A stretch of DNA of 64,000 nt from Talinum fruticosum (GCA_021018815.1 JAITYX010000004.1:11934001-11998000); one strand, 5' to 3'. Counted from the first letter of the stretch, positions 49,597 to 61,690 are shown. The notes: generated by a model from the sequence alone, not told the origin. Made by a program: numbers and translations.

Positions 49597-52322
49597 TTAC
49601 CAGAGGAGCTGTCTCCGTTCCCCTTCTCTGGAGGTCTGAGGCAAATAATGAAATGGGGTGTCATCCATGGCCCTTGTTCGATAAAGGTCCCCACTTTCCG
49701 GCCAATGACGGTCAACCTGGAAACCATGAGCTTTAAACAGTTGACAAAAATCAGACTTTGTAGATTCATCATCCCATTCCAGCCTACGAAACCACCCTTT
49801 CTCGGCTCTTACAGTTCTCAATCTTCTTACATCAGGGATGAAGGGGAACTTCTGTAGTTTGGGGCAGTTGCTAATATAAACTTCTTCTAAGGAAGGAGAT
49901 GCAATCACCCCTGGACAAATGGATTTGAGATGTGGTAAATTGTCTAGTCTGATCTTTCTTAAACTTAGCCTTCCTTCACTTATAGTCTCAGTGACCAAGT
50001 CTTGTAGTGATTCGCAATAGGTCACCCAGATGCTCTGGATGTTGGGAGCGAAAATAAGAAAGTTCAAGTTTATCAATTGACAACAGCGGTATATGATTAC
50101 AGATTGAAGGTTCCGAAGATGAATAGATTGTATCTCTTTTAGGCTTGGTGTGTTGTATACGTGAAGGCTCTCGAGATGTCTTGAAAAGGATAGCTCGAAG
50201 GACAATGTCTCATCGCAGTGTTCGATCCTTAGGTTCCGCAGACATTCTTGTAGCTTCTTGGAGGCCATGAGGTTTTTGCTTGATTTAGGAGAAGGTAGGT
50301 AGATGCCTATCTCACTAATGTGTTCCTTGGCTTCTAATGCATCCTGTAGAGCTTCTATATCTGAATGAGAACTATAATTCATTCTGAAAACGTGTAGATG
50401 TGAGAAACTGGAAATGATTTCAACCGGAATATCATCAAGGCATGACATAAAATCCAACAACAAGTATCTCAAGCCCGTCAAATTCTTTAGCTCCTTAGGT
50501 AGGGTTTTCAGCTCTGTTTTTGATAGGTTAAGATATTGCAATGTGATGAGACTGCCTATAGCATTTGGCAACTCATTCAAGTGTTTGTTCTCTGACAGGT
50601 CTAAAACTCTTATCATAGGGACCAATTCGGAGAACCTGCATGGTAATCTTGTTAACCAAGTTCCTCTTATCAAGCAGGTGACGAGATGAGGACAATGGCG
50701 CAATTGGGCTTTCTTCGCTTCATTACCCCACAAAGATACCCTCTCTACCTCCCGCCATTCCTCAACAGTCTCGTGTTTTTCTAGGGAGTTGAAGTGTTCT
50801 TGGATCAAAAACTTGTTCATTTTCAAGCCACATTCACACGCAATCCACAGAGCCATATCACGTATAACATCATGCATTTTAACGAGGACTTCAGATTGAC
50901 CCTCGTCTAATAAACATGCGAGCTTCAGCGTTTCAATGATATACAACCCATAGTTTCGAGCTTCATGGATTCCTCCAAAATCATTGAGAAATCCCTCCCC
51001 AATCCAGAGGTCAACAAGATCATGGTTCACAATTTCATGATCCTCCGGGAATAAAGAACAATATAGGAAGCAGATCTTCACAATTTCATCATGTAAACTA
51101 TCGTAACTAAACTTCAAAACAGGAAGTACATGATCAACCATACCTAAGAACTTTGATGGATAAGTTTTAAGTACCTGGATCGCGTGCTCCCATTCATATG
51201 GCTTCTTTCTACTAGCCATGGCTCGTCCGATGGTAATAAGAGCAAGAGGTAAGCCGTCACACTCCATTGCAATTTGTCGGGCAAGGTTAGGTATCTCACC
51301 GTGAGAACTCAGAGTTGCCTCTCCAACTTTCTCTTGAAACAAGGACCACGCTACATCTGGTGTCAAACATCTCACCTTGACAGTTACATCGGCTCCCATT
51401 TGCCCACAAACCTCCTCAGATCTTGTCGTAAATATTAGCTTTTGTATATTGTGGCAGCTTGGTGAAGGAATTCCCACTCTTACAAGATCAAGAAACTCCC
51501 AAAGATCATCCAACAACAGAATGAACTTTCTTTCTTGTAAGAAAATGTAAATGAGTATGGCTTTTTCATACTCATCCTTGTCTCTCCAGGACTGAATAGG
51601 AACATTCAATTTGCGCAAGATGGTATCTTGGATTGTTTCTACTTTTGCTTGTTTGGAAGCGACAATCCAAATAACCAAATCAAAACCACCGTTATTATTT
51701 TTGAAAAGCTCGTTATTGATTTTCTTTAAAAGGGTAGTCTTTCCTACTCCCCCATGCCATACAAGCCGATGATTCCTGAGCTCTCATCATGCAAACACCT
51801 CCAAGCAACATCAAATGACATTTCCATGCCTACAACTTTCTCATCCATGGGAATCTCTCGTAATCCTTCTGTCTTCTTTACGACACTTGATCTTACCAAA
51901 GGACCACCAAAACCCACAACATCAAACCCTCCCTTATCCTTCAAATCCTTCACAACACCGAGACATTTCACTACTTTCTTTCCTAGCTTATAGCTAGATT
52001 TACAATTGCTAGGGTAACATCGCACAGGGCATTTGTTTTGACTATGTACATCGCCTTCTTGGAGAAGTCGATTTACCTTTCTGTCTATGCCTTCGACCCT
52101 GCAAAGCCAGTCTTCCACTTGCTTGCTAAGTACCATACGAGGGTTTTCTTCAACAAGGGCGACTTTTAGCTTAAGATCTTCATGGATGCTTTTAAGCTCA
52201 TCCATGGCTTCCTTCAAAGAAGATAAGTTTTCCTCAAGTTGAGTTATGTACCTTGAATGGCGAGAAATGCAAACCCATGAGGATGACACGAGAGTATTAC
52301 ACATTGAGCTAACAAAATCCAT
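49597..52322 (-). CDS. CC-NB-ARC-LRR disease-resistance gene, copy A, frameshifted in the P-loop
   Basis: An intracellular immune receptor of the RPS5/SUMM2-like CNL class. Start MDFVSSMCNTL at 52322 fits the family and copy B, although the frame is open further upstream. The coiled-coil domain (~1-150) includes LEENLSSLKEAMDELKSIHE. The nucleotide-binding domain shows kinase-2 FILLLDDLWEFLDL (51525-51484), RNBS-B LIFTTRSEEVCGQMG, CDGLPLALITIGRAMA, CFLYCSLFPEDHEI and MHD in KMHDVIRDMALWIA. About ten leucine-rich repeats follow, with LRVLDLSENKHLNELP-type units. The P-loop is broken: GLYGMG is followed by GAG TAG (51748-51753), one base short of GMGGVGKTT, so 192 codons precede the stop and the rest lies in another frame. 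With that base the protein would be about 908 aa. The lesion is in a run of five G, so an assembly error is possible. The frame ends LLW-TAA at 49597. Confidence 0.88.
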
Positions 52323-53654
52323 ATAAGGATATATTAAGGTAAAGTGATTTGAATAAAAGGAGATTAGGCCAAACAAAATGGTCTTCTGTATATGATAAGC
52401 AAAAACACTGGGGCATGTTCAGGAACTTTACACAGGATGATCAGCATGAGTCAACTGAAATTGTTTGGTTATTGCGTATGAATATTTTTAGAAATGAAAC
52501 TTCCTTGAAATTATCTGGTTTTTAGTGATCATATAGAAGAAAAAACATGGGGCAAGAGATAGAATTTTGACCTCCTTTTGTCATGAAGTCAATACTTGAG
52601 TAGGAATTTAATGTTAAATATAAAATCTTTTTTGATGGATTCATTCTGATTTTTTTTTAATTTTTGAAAATGGGACAATAAATTAGATGAATTGCGAGTT
52701 TATAAACAGTATAAGCTTTTCAATGTATTCTAAATTTGATTTTAAGTCATTAAATCAAATTCAAATATATAATTTTCTGATTGAAATAAATAATGAATTC
52801 AAATTTTATGAACAGTAATTTATTAGATTCAAAATCAACCGAACACAAATTTTGTTAGAGTTATAAAAATACGAGTGGGCAACTTGTTAAAAAAGTGCAA
52901 TTGACTAGACCATGAGCCAGGAGTCTCCACAAGTGGGGAGAACAAAGGCCTTGCCCCACATTCAGAGGTGTGTGAATGGGAGAATTTTCAGGCTGCCATT
53001 CATCACCGCCAAACTGGACTTTTATAGCCGTGATATTAATTCAATGAAGGGGAAACCTCTACAACTAATCAAATAGCTGGATCTTTCTACCAATTAAGCG
53101 AATTGATGTCTCAAAATCATATTAGGATAGATATGGTAAGCATCAATCATACTCATACATATTTTTCGTATTATTGGATTATGCATTCTCCTATTGCACT
53201 CCACTTGCGCATAATAATGGTGTTGCATGACAAAGGCTTGAAATTTTCTTAGTGTCTTCCATGCAAACTGATATAGACCCTCTGTTAATAGCAATGTGAC
53301 CAATGTTGTGTTCTACTTTCCAATTTGATTTCTTACTTTGTACAGAATCCTGCGACTTGCATCAATATTCGATCTTCTTTACCGAGAGGAGCATTAATGG
53401 ATTTGTGACTAGTTTGCCATGGAGAAAGGGCTTGCAAATTGCCATGTGATCTTAGTACCTCAGTTTGGCTGCATCTGTAACACGTGCAATTCCCTCTGTA
53501 TATTGAACTGAAATGCTTTTCTTACAGTTGCAACACACGTTTAAGAAGTTTGACAGTCTGGTTCTTGTGGTGTATCTTCAGTTGATCCCTTTCTATATCA
53601 AGCTCAACAACCTTATCCGCCTTATCGACAGTATAAGAGCTTGATATGGTCAAC
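52323..53654. other. Upstream flank of NLR copy A, part of the duplicated block
   Basis: No gene seen. The stretch 52911-53120 matches 60680-60860 upstream of NLR copy B: shared pieces include GGGAGAATTTTCAGGCTG (GGGAGAAATTTCAGGCTG in the other) and AATCAAATAGCTGGATCTTT. The promoter of copy A should lie here. Confidence 0.5.
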
Positions 53655-54000
53655 TTCAATCGGTATGCGAAATGGCTCAGCTCATTTACAGTTCTATATC
53701 ATTAATGGTAACAGAGAATTTGAGCAAAACTGAACTGATTTAAAGTTCTATATCATCAAATGGAATTTCTGAGAGTTTCCCAGTTAATCTGTTTACAATA
53801 AATGGTTGTAGTGGGACTTGTAGAAACTTTGACGTATAAATTCATGATGAACAAAGCAAACTGCCAGTGACTAATTCCAATCTCTCCATTTCCCCCAGAC
53901 ATACTCTATGTAAAGAAGTATCCCCCTCCGGTAAAAGGAAATGCTATGAAGTTCTCAGGTTAGTGATCTCTCAGAGTTCTGCTCAACAAAAGAGTCACGT
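53655..54000 (-). repeat. Duplicate of the glycosyltransferase 3' flank
   Basis: This stretch matches 61985-62310, just downstream of the stop codon of the GT4 gene. Shared pieces include GGAATTTCTGAGAGTTTCCC, AATTCCAATCTCTCCATTT, ATACTCTATGTAAAGA and TTCTCAGGTTAGTGATCTCT. Copy A has a 27-bp addition near 53853. It shows that the duplication unit included the end of the glycosyltransferase gene. Confidence 0.85.
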
Positions 54001-54208
54001 GTGGGCTACTAATAAGGCTCAACATGTGACATGATCTGATGGGTAGATCGAGATGCCAAATCAGAAACGAGCAACTTTGACTACGATACTATGTTAAACG
54101 ATAAAATGGGCCTTAATAGGACAAATCAATACATATATAAACTTATGAGATTCCATCCCAAAACTAATTAGCAATTAACTCACAATCTTAATATACGTTT
54201 TCAAGGTC

Positions 54209-54842
54209 CTGTTGGAAAAATAGCACAATCACAGTAAAAATTGGAGAGATCTTACTTTAAGTAGAATGAAGAAAAGAGACAGAGAGATTCACCGTGGCAT
54301 AATGAGAATCACTGTCCCGAAAGTGATTTCGCTCGAGTAGGGATGCAAACTCTCCGATAGATTTTTAGTGTCTATAAACTAAAGAGGATAACCCCTTTTA
54401 TAGTAGCAGAAAGGAGGAGAAGCCTAGCCTTGGAAAAACACGTTTTGATAAACACACAATTAGGTTTTGGAAGACTGTAAATTAGCTTCGTAGACTGATG
54501 AAGTTTCATAAATATCAGAAGCAATCAGTTTAATCAAATATAAAAAGTAGTGTAAACTTTAAAACGAATTTTCAATAAAAAGATTAAGACCCGAGCCCGA
54601 GCCCAACCCAACCGGACGGACGGTGGCGGCAGCAGCGCGCGTGTGTGGTATATCAAACCTACCCTTGGTTTCTTCTTCAAAGACACTTGGAAAAACCCAA
54701 ATATAAAAAGTAGTGTAACCTACTCAAAAACTTTTATGTGAAACAAAACCTTCTATTTACAAAAGTCTCCAAATATTTAAAACTTTCTCAACAAATCCTC
54801 CATTTTTATTAATATGAAACAATACCCTGTTTCATACTCAAC
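54209..54842. mobile_element. Possible solo LTR splitting the glycosyltransferase relic
   Basis: The block begins TGTTGGAAAAATAGCACAAT and ends near CATACTCAACA. It contains CCCTTTTATAGTAGCAG, which looks like the TATA region of a copia LTR. It sits between the duplicated 3' flank and the exon relic, where the intact locus has only a few tens of bases. No target duplication was found, so the ends are approximate. Confidence 0.4.
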
Positions 54843-54857
54843 ACAAAATACTTACAT

Positions 54858-54950
54858 TTTCAGCTAATACCTGTAACATTTGCTCAACAATCTCTTTTGT
54901 ACCACTGGCATCTGTTCCAAGCACATAGTCCACATACCCGAAAGGAGTTT
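54858..54950 (-). pseudogene. Relic of the GT4 glycosyltransferase last exon
   Basis: The minus strand reads VLGTDASGTKEIVEQ, matching VLGTDAGGTKEIVEQ at the start of the last exon at 62574, then jumps by an internal deletion to VLAEN. The splice acceptor CTAG|GTG of the intact gene is here CTATGTG, so the AG is lost. It is a remnant of the duplicated block and cannot be expressed as an exon. Confidence 0.8.
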
Positions 54951-55283
54951 TGATATTATACGAAAAATATATCTTTCCATAAGATATTTTAAAAAAATTA
55001 TATTATTATATATTAAATTAAAAAAATAGCGTGATAATTTGTTTTTTCGGATTTGTTTCCAGCAAAAAAACCACGACCATAAAATGCTTACATTGATAAT
55101 TATTTAGGAAGAAATGATATACACATAACATAAGTTCTTGAATATGTGGGGTGGGGCCTGAAAGCACTGAGCATCCATTCTTTTACATATTGATGCTGCT
55201 CCTGTAACAATTTAGAAAAATCTGTTAGGAGATGGGTCAGGCTAAATTTATACACAGTTGCATCGTACATATTCAAACCTATA

Positions 55284-56365
55284 CCTGACAATCGGGTCAT
55301 TCGGTTCGGGTTCGGTTCGGGTTAGTTCGGTTCGGGTTAATTTCGGGTCGATCTGGTTCGGGTCCGGTTCGATTTCAGGTTTGGGTCAACTTCGGTTTGG
55401 GTCAACTTCGGGTCGATCTCGTTCGGGTTCGTTCGGTTTCGGTTCGGGTCAACTTCGGTTCGGTTCAACTTTGGGTCAATCTCGTTCGGGTTTAATTCGG
55501 GTTCATTTCGGATTTAGTCGTAATCGGATCACTTTTGAGTCAAAATCGATTCAAAATTGTACCACTATAGGCACAAAAGTCCATCATGAGGGACCCAACA
55601 AAAAAATGTGGGTTGGGTCACTTTTATTCGGGTTAAATCGATTCGGATCCGATTCGATTCGGGTCATTTTGGGTTCGGTTCGGGTCATTTTGCATTCGGG
55701 TCGGTTTCGGTTCGGATCATTTCGGGTTGGTTCAATTCGGGTCGGTTCATTTCGGTTTCGGTCAAAATCGGTTCAACTGTTTCGGATGTCGGTTCGGTTT
55801 GGGTTTCGGGTCGTTCGGGTTGACCCGTTCGGTTCGAGTCGGTTTTGCCGAGTCTCAAACCTAACAATGAGCGCTCGCAAAAATTTGTCTAACCAAATTA
55901 TTCAAATTTGTCAATTTGAAAAAATTAAGTTTTGCCATAAAATTTTCATCTCGAATTTTAAATTCGAAAAATCAATTATATCCGAATTGAAATTCAAGTC
56001 GGATTCGAGTTGATACTTCGGTCCGGGTTTTCGAATTATGTGACTAACAAATTCAAATAATCGGACAACTGGAACATTCAATCATTCGGGTTTGGGTATA
56101 ATTCCGTCTAAAATCTACAAAATTTTGAAATGAAAAATTCGAACATTTGGGTTCGGCCATAAAAAATTGGGTCCAAGTTCGGTCACATACATAATTTCAA
56201 TCTAATTTCTGAAAGTTCATATCACAAATTCGGATATTTTTACATTCGGGTTCGGAAATAGATTATTCGGATGGTCCGATCGGGATGTACAAATTTGCAA
56301 TTTAGATAAGATTCGGATATAATGTTTTTGTCTGAAATTTAAAATTGTCAAAATCTGATTGACCT
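55284..56365 (+). repeat. TTCGG/GGGTC-rich degenerate satellite, probably the inside of a hAT-like element
   Basis: From 55284 to about 55850 the plus strand is built of degenerate TTCGGGTCGGTTCGGGTTC units. Looser copies (ATTCGGGTTTGGG) continue to about 56300. The left edge CCTGACAATCGGGTCATTCGG resembles the GGTGGCAATCGGGTCA end of non-autonomous hAT elements, as at 5190-5812. The long open frames across it encode Phe-Gly-Ser-Gly-type repeats, an effect of the repeat and its lack of TA-rich stops. Confidence 0.6.
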
Positions 56366-57098
56366 GCACCCGAAGTTTTAGTGGCAGTACCCAATAATTA
56401 GGAGGAAGTGGTGGAATATTGAATATAATACCATAACGAATTCATCAAATTGTGTTACAGAAGTTGAAAGTCTGAAACCAATGCCAATTTATTGCACGGC
56501 TCTAACAAATGGATCACTCCTTATGAATTCAGGTGACTTTAGGTCACATTAATTTGGTGGCTTGTTAGATATATTTGAATTAAAAGACTTTTTAATTTCA
56601 ATTGGGCCTTGACTGGGATTGGGTGATTGACATAAGTCATATTAGGGTTGATAGAACTTATAGTCGAGTCTTAACTCATTATTAAGTTTGTATTTAAGCT
56701 CAATATTATTCAAAAAAAAAAAAATTGACTTGAAAATTCTAGGGGTAAAGTTATTTAAATGTAAAAATTTCAAAATTGTTTGTTTAATTTAGATCACGTT
56801 AATTTTGGTTAGAATTATACTTTAGTTGGCGGAATTTTTAGTAAGGTGTGGTTATGGCTGATTTACTTACTTGAGTCGATGGAGGATTAATTCTTTTGGG
56901 GTCCTTATGAAAATAAGCAATATAAACTCGAGGGTAGATAAATATAATTAATTTCTTATCAAGTTGTGTCATTTCAAATCCCTATTAGCATGTCTATTCA
57001 AATGAAGCATATCATGGAGGAGTGAAAGGGTAAACACGAAAAAACTAGAGCACTTACCAGAGGAGTTGTGGCCGTTCCCCAGCTCTAGAGGCCTCGGG
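56366..57098. other. Downstream flank of NLR copy B
   Basis: AT-rich with no gene. Parts, such as the words around CACATTAATTTGGTGGCTTG and GACATAAGTCATATTAGGGTTGATAGAACTT, resemble 49140-49220 downstream of copy A, again as expected from a block duplication. Confidence 0.45.
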
Positions 57099-59829
57099 TC
57101 AACAATCAAATGGTTTACTGTCCATGGCCTTTGTCAGATGAAGCTCCCTACTTTCTGGCCAAAGTTGCTCAGTAATCAAATAGTGAGTTCTTGAATATTC
57201 TGAAACAGCAAGAGCAGACAACTGGCTACCAAAACGAACTTTTGCAGATTCATCATCCCACATTAACTCACCAAACCACCTTTTCCCAGCTCTTATGACT
57301 CTGAATTTTCTCTCATCAGGGACGAAAGGGATCTTCGTTAGTTCCGCACAGTTGAAAACATAAACTTCTTCTAGGGAAGGGGATGCAATCACCCTTGGAT
57401 ATATGGATTTGAGACATGGCAAATTGTCTAACCTCATCCTCTTCAAACTTGAGAATGCATTTACACTTTCTTCCTCAATGGTATCAGTGATCAAATCCTG
57501 TAGTGATTCACAGTAGGTAACCCAGAGGCTCTGAATGTTGGGAGCAAAAACAAGAAAGTTCAAGTTTATCAATTGATAACACTGGTATATAATCACGCAT
57601 CGAAGGTTCCAAAGATGAGTAGATTGTATCCTCTTTAGGCTTGGTGTGTTGTATATGTGAAGGCTCTGCATATGATTTGGAGAGGATAGCTCAAAGGTCA
57701 ATGCTTCATTGCAATGTTCGATCCTTAGATTCCACAAGCATTCTTGCAACTTCTTAGAAGCCATGAGCTTTTTGCTTGATTCAGGGAAGGTAGATAGATG
57801 CTTATTTCACTAATGTGTTCCTTGGCCTCTAATGCATCCAATAGAGCTTCTATGTTTGAATGAGAACTGTAGTTCATTCTGAACACTTGTAGATGTGAGC
57901 AACTTGAAATGATTTCTAGAGGAATGTCTTCAAGGCATGTCATGAAATCCAATAGCAAGTGTCTCAGACCTGTCAAATTCTTTAGCTCTTTTGGCAGAGT
58001 TTCCAGTAGGGTTTTTGACAGGTTAAGATATTGCAACGTCCTGAGACTACCTATCGCTTTTGGCAACTCATTCAATCTTTTATTCTCTGAGAGGTCCAAA
58101 ACTCTGATGGTAGATACAAATGGGAAGAACCTTATAGGCAATATTGCAAACGAAGTTCCCCTGACTAAGCAAGTGATGAGACGAGGACAATGGGCTGATT
58201 GAAAGGCTTTCTCAACATGATCATCACCCCACAAAGATAGTTTTTCAACTTCCTGCCATTTCTCTCCAATATCATGAGATTCCATGGAAATGGAATTGAA
58301 GTGCTCCTGGATCAAGAACCGATTCTTCTTCAAGCCACACCCGCAGGCAATCCATAAAGCCATATCGCGTATTACATCATGCATTTTAACGTGGACTTCT
58401 GAATGACCTTCTTCTAAACAGGCATGCCAGCTTTAATGTTTCAATGATATACAACCCACAATTTCGAGCTTCATGAATTCCTCGAAAATCCTTCACAAAT
58501 CCCTCCCCAATCCAAAGATCAACAAGTTCAAGGTTTTCGATTTCATGATCCTCAGGGAATATAGAACAGTATAAGAAGCAAGCCTTCACAATTTCGTCAT
58601 GCAGACTATCATAGCTAAACTTCAAAACATGAAGCACATGATCAGCCATACCTGAAAACTTGGATGGGTAGGTTTTAAGCACATGAATTGCATGCTCCCA
58701 TTCATACAGCTTCTTTCTACTAGCCATGGCTCTTCCAATGGTAATCAGAGCAAGAGGCAACCCATCACACTCTGTTGCAACAAGCTGTGCCAGCTTAGGT
58801 TTCTCGGGATGAGAATTCAAGGTTGCCTCTCCAACTTTCTTTTGGAACAAGGACCACGCTACGTCTGGTGGCAAACATCTCACTTTGATGTTTACATGGG
58901 CTCCCATTTGTCCACAAACCTCCTCAGATCGTGTCGTGAATACCAACTTCCATACTTTATGCTTAACTGGTTGGGGAATTCCCACTTTAACAAGATCAAC
59001 AAACTCCCAAAGATCATCCAACATGAAAATGAACTTCCTTCCTTGCAGAGAATCGTAAATGAGCGTCGATTTTTCATGCTCATCCTTGTCTCTCCAAGAT
59101 TGAACAGGAACATTCAATTTGCACAAAACGGCATCTTGAATTGTTCCCACTTTTGCTTATTTCGAAGCAACAATCCAAATAACCAAATCAAAGCCACCTT
59201 TCTTCCTTTTGAAAAGCTCATTATTGATTTTTTAAAAAGAGTAGTCTTCCCTACACCTCCCATGCCATACAAGCCAATAATTCCCAAGCTCTTATCTTGC
59301 AAACATCTCCAAGCTTCATCAAATGATGTTTTCATTCCCACAACCTTATTATCCATAGGAATTTCTCTTAAGCCCTCTATACTCTTTCCAACACTTGAAC
59401 TTACCAAAGGACGCTCAATGCCCACAATATCAAACTGCCCCTTATCCTTCAAATGCTTCACAACGGCGAGAAAACTCACCACTTTCTTTCCAAGCTTATA
59501 GCTAGAGTGACAAGCCTTAGGGTAGCATCGCAAAAGGCATTTGTTTTGACTATGTACATCGCCTTCTTGGAGAAGTCGATCTACCTTTTCTCTATGCCTT
59601 CAACCTTGCGAAGCCAGTTTTCCACTTGCCTGCTAACTACCATACGAGGGTTTTCCTTAACACAGGCAACCTTTAGCCTAACATCTTCGTGGATGCTTTT
59701 AAGCTCATCCATGGCATCCTCCAAAGAAGATAAGTTTTCCTCAAGATCATTTAGGTACCTTGCATGGTGAGCAATGCAACCCCATGAGGATGCCACAAGA
59801 GTATTCCATATTGGGCTCACAAAATCCAT
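57099..59829 (-). pseudogene. CC-NB-ARC-LRR disease-resistance pseudogene, copy B
   Basis: A paralogue of copy A along its whole length, starting MDFVSPIWNTLVASSWGCIA at 59829. The P-loop GLYGMGGVGKTT is intact here, as are FIFMLDDLWEF, LVFTTRSEEVCGQMG, CDGLPLALITIGRAMA, CFLYCSIFPEDHEI and KMHDVIRDMALWIA. Reading is broken at least five times relative to copy A: a lost base near 59590 after KVEGI, a lost base near 59230 just after the P-loop, a TAA at 59157-59159 where copy A has CAA, an extra base near 58415 before the MHD segment, and a lost base near 57788 in the LRRs. The frame also ends early at PFDC. Since the 2.7-kb NAA15 coding sequence in the same window has no such lesions, these are unlikely to be assembly noise. 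It is a dead gene. Confidence 0.9.
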
Positions 59830-61429
59830 ATAAGGATTAAGGTAAAGTAATTTGATAAATTATAATCAAAACGGGATGGTATAAGATGAAATGTGTTTGA
59901 TGCTAGCTTCAAGACCATTACAAACAATTTGGCCAAGAAAGGTGGCCTTGTGTAATTCATAGGCAAAAGCAAAAAAGGCACATGTAAGTTCACACAGGAT
60001 GGTTGTTGTAATCAATCAGAATTGTTATGGTAATAGGTTTGAAGTTTCTTAGAAATGAACTTCCTTGAAATTAGCTAGCATAGCGATATATATAGAATTA
60101 AAAAAATGGGGAAAATAGAGAAAGTAGACCTACTTTTGTCATGAACCCAACAATTGAGTAGAAATTTGATGTGGAAGATGGAAACTTATTTGATCCAATT
60201 ATTTCATTTTTTTATTTAGGAAATTGGAACAATAGCTTATGCTATATTCTCTTCAACTTAATTTAAACTGAACTTATTTTGAACTTATTTACTAAACTTA
60301 TTCTTAGTTTATTTATAGAACATGTTCTAAACTGAGCTTATTATAAATTCATTATTGTGTACATATTTATGACTTTATTTGCTGAACTTATTGTAGACTT
60401 ATTCTAAAACAAAACTTATTCTAAAAAAAAAAAAAAAAGCTGAAGAGGACAGGGCCCTCGAAGAATTGTTAGTCCATAAACGGGTGTATGATACATTTTT
60501 AATTTACTCCAAACTCGATCTTAAGTCATTTACATAAATTTGATTACACTTTTTCTAATAAAAATAAATTAGATATTTGACACCAAAAAGGTTATGAACT
60601 ATTTGATTTGTCATATTCAAAATAGAATGACCACGAATTTTACTAGAGTTATAGAAATACAAGTTGAGGACTTGCCAAATAAAGCCAACCCAACAGGGGT
60701 TCCACAGAAGGGAGAAAAAAAAGCCCTTTTCCCACATTTAGAGTTGTGGATGGGAGAAATTTCAGGCTGGTAATAATGGAGGGAAGACCATGACAATTAA
60801 TCAAATAGCTGGATCTTTCAACCAAATTGATATCTCGAAATCATATTAGGGTACACATGGTACAACCAAATTTATTAGGTATTGTATTTTACAAGTGTTT
60901 TTTTTTTTTAATTTGAAATTTTACTAGGTATTGTACCCTACGATATATTTCATGCATGAGATTTAACTCATTTAAATTTACTTTTTGGTAGTAATCATAT
61001 ACTCCCTTCATTTTAAAATACATATCATTTTAACTAACTTTTCTCGTTTCACAATATTTGTCACTTTACAATTCCATTGACATATTAATTATTAGTTACT
61101 AATTTTGTCCTTATTAATTGCTTTGTTTCTCTTCTTTTTTTCATTAGTTTTCTTTAGTTTCAATGAAATATAGGGGATAACTTAGTCTTTTAACACAAAA
61201 TGTGTCATAAATTTTGTGTTTTTTAGTATTATCTCATAACCTTAAAACGACATATATTTTGAAATGGAGGGAGTATTAGTTAAAATACAAAAAGTTCATA
61301 TAAATTATTGGATAATTAGAAGTTTTGAATAAGAAAATCTTTAAAATAAAAAATAGCTTATTTTTAAGGTCTAATTGGCGGGAGGGTTAAAAGGGGGAGG
61401 GCATCGTATCAGTCCTAACTGGTTAAAAG
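59830..61429. other. Upstream flank of NLR copy B
   Basis: No gene. It includes sequence shared with the upstream flank of copy A (60680-60860 with 52911-53120), a degenerate array of AACTTATT-type words at about 60255-60425, and a Stowaway-like MITE at 61000-61275, listed separately. Confidence 0.45.
61000..61275. mobile_element. Stowaway-like MITE
   Basis: Starts TACTCCCTTCATTTTAAAAT and ends AAATGGAGGGAGTA with TA at both edges, the best-preserved ends of the family in this window. About 276 bp, non-coding. Confidence 0.8.
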
Positions 61430-61690
61430 TAAATAGTAATGCAGTTCATGAGACTGCTGCACTACCAAGAGTGCGTAGTTCAATACTCTGCACTTCCGCA
61501 CTCTCCTGAGAATTCAAATTTTAAAAAAGACAATTTCTTTACAAAAATTTAGAGTGGGTTATGAGCCCAAGCTTTAAGTCAGGGTTTGATATCCCCTGTC
61601 TGCATTAACCCTTCAAGCCCAAATGAATTACCCCTAAAATAGGGATTCAATTTAGTGACCCGCATTTATCTTTGTTAAAAACAAAAAATG
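61430..61690. repeat. Degenerate interspersed repeat related to 27300-27480
   Basis: AGGGTTTGATATCCCCTGTC, AAAATAGGGATTCAATTTAG and TGACCCGCATTTATC find weak counterparts in the same order at 27395-27470. A stretch at 61480-61500 (TAGTTCAATACTCTGCAC) is B-box-like, so a SINE is possible, but this is unproven. Confidence 0.35.

Noticed and set aside
49561..49857. Plus-strand open frames at the 3' end of NLR copy A
   Set aside because: Antisense to the LRR-coding end of the gene, with no domain.
53094..53303. 69-codon minus-strand open frame between the NLR copies
   Set aside because: No domain, and the matching flank of NLR copy B does not keep the frame open.
55258..56013. 251-codon open frame on the plus strand with a Gly/Ser/Phe/Arg-rich product
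   Set aside because: It is a direct translation of the degenerate TTCGGGT satellite. The overlapping frames on both strands are open for the same reason, and there is no domain.
58683..59501. 272-codon plus-strand open frame
   Set aside because: It is antisense to the NLR copy B coding sequence and its product has no domain; the equivalent plus-strand frames over copy A are short.
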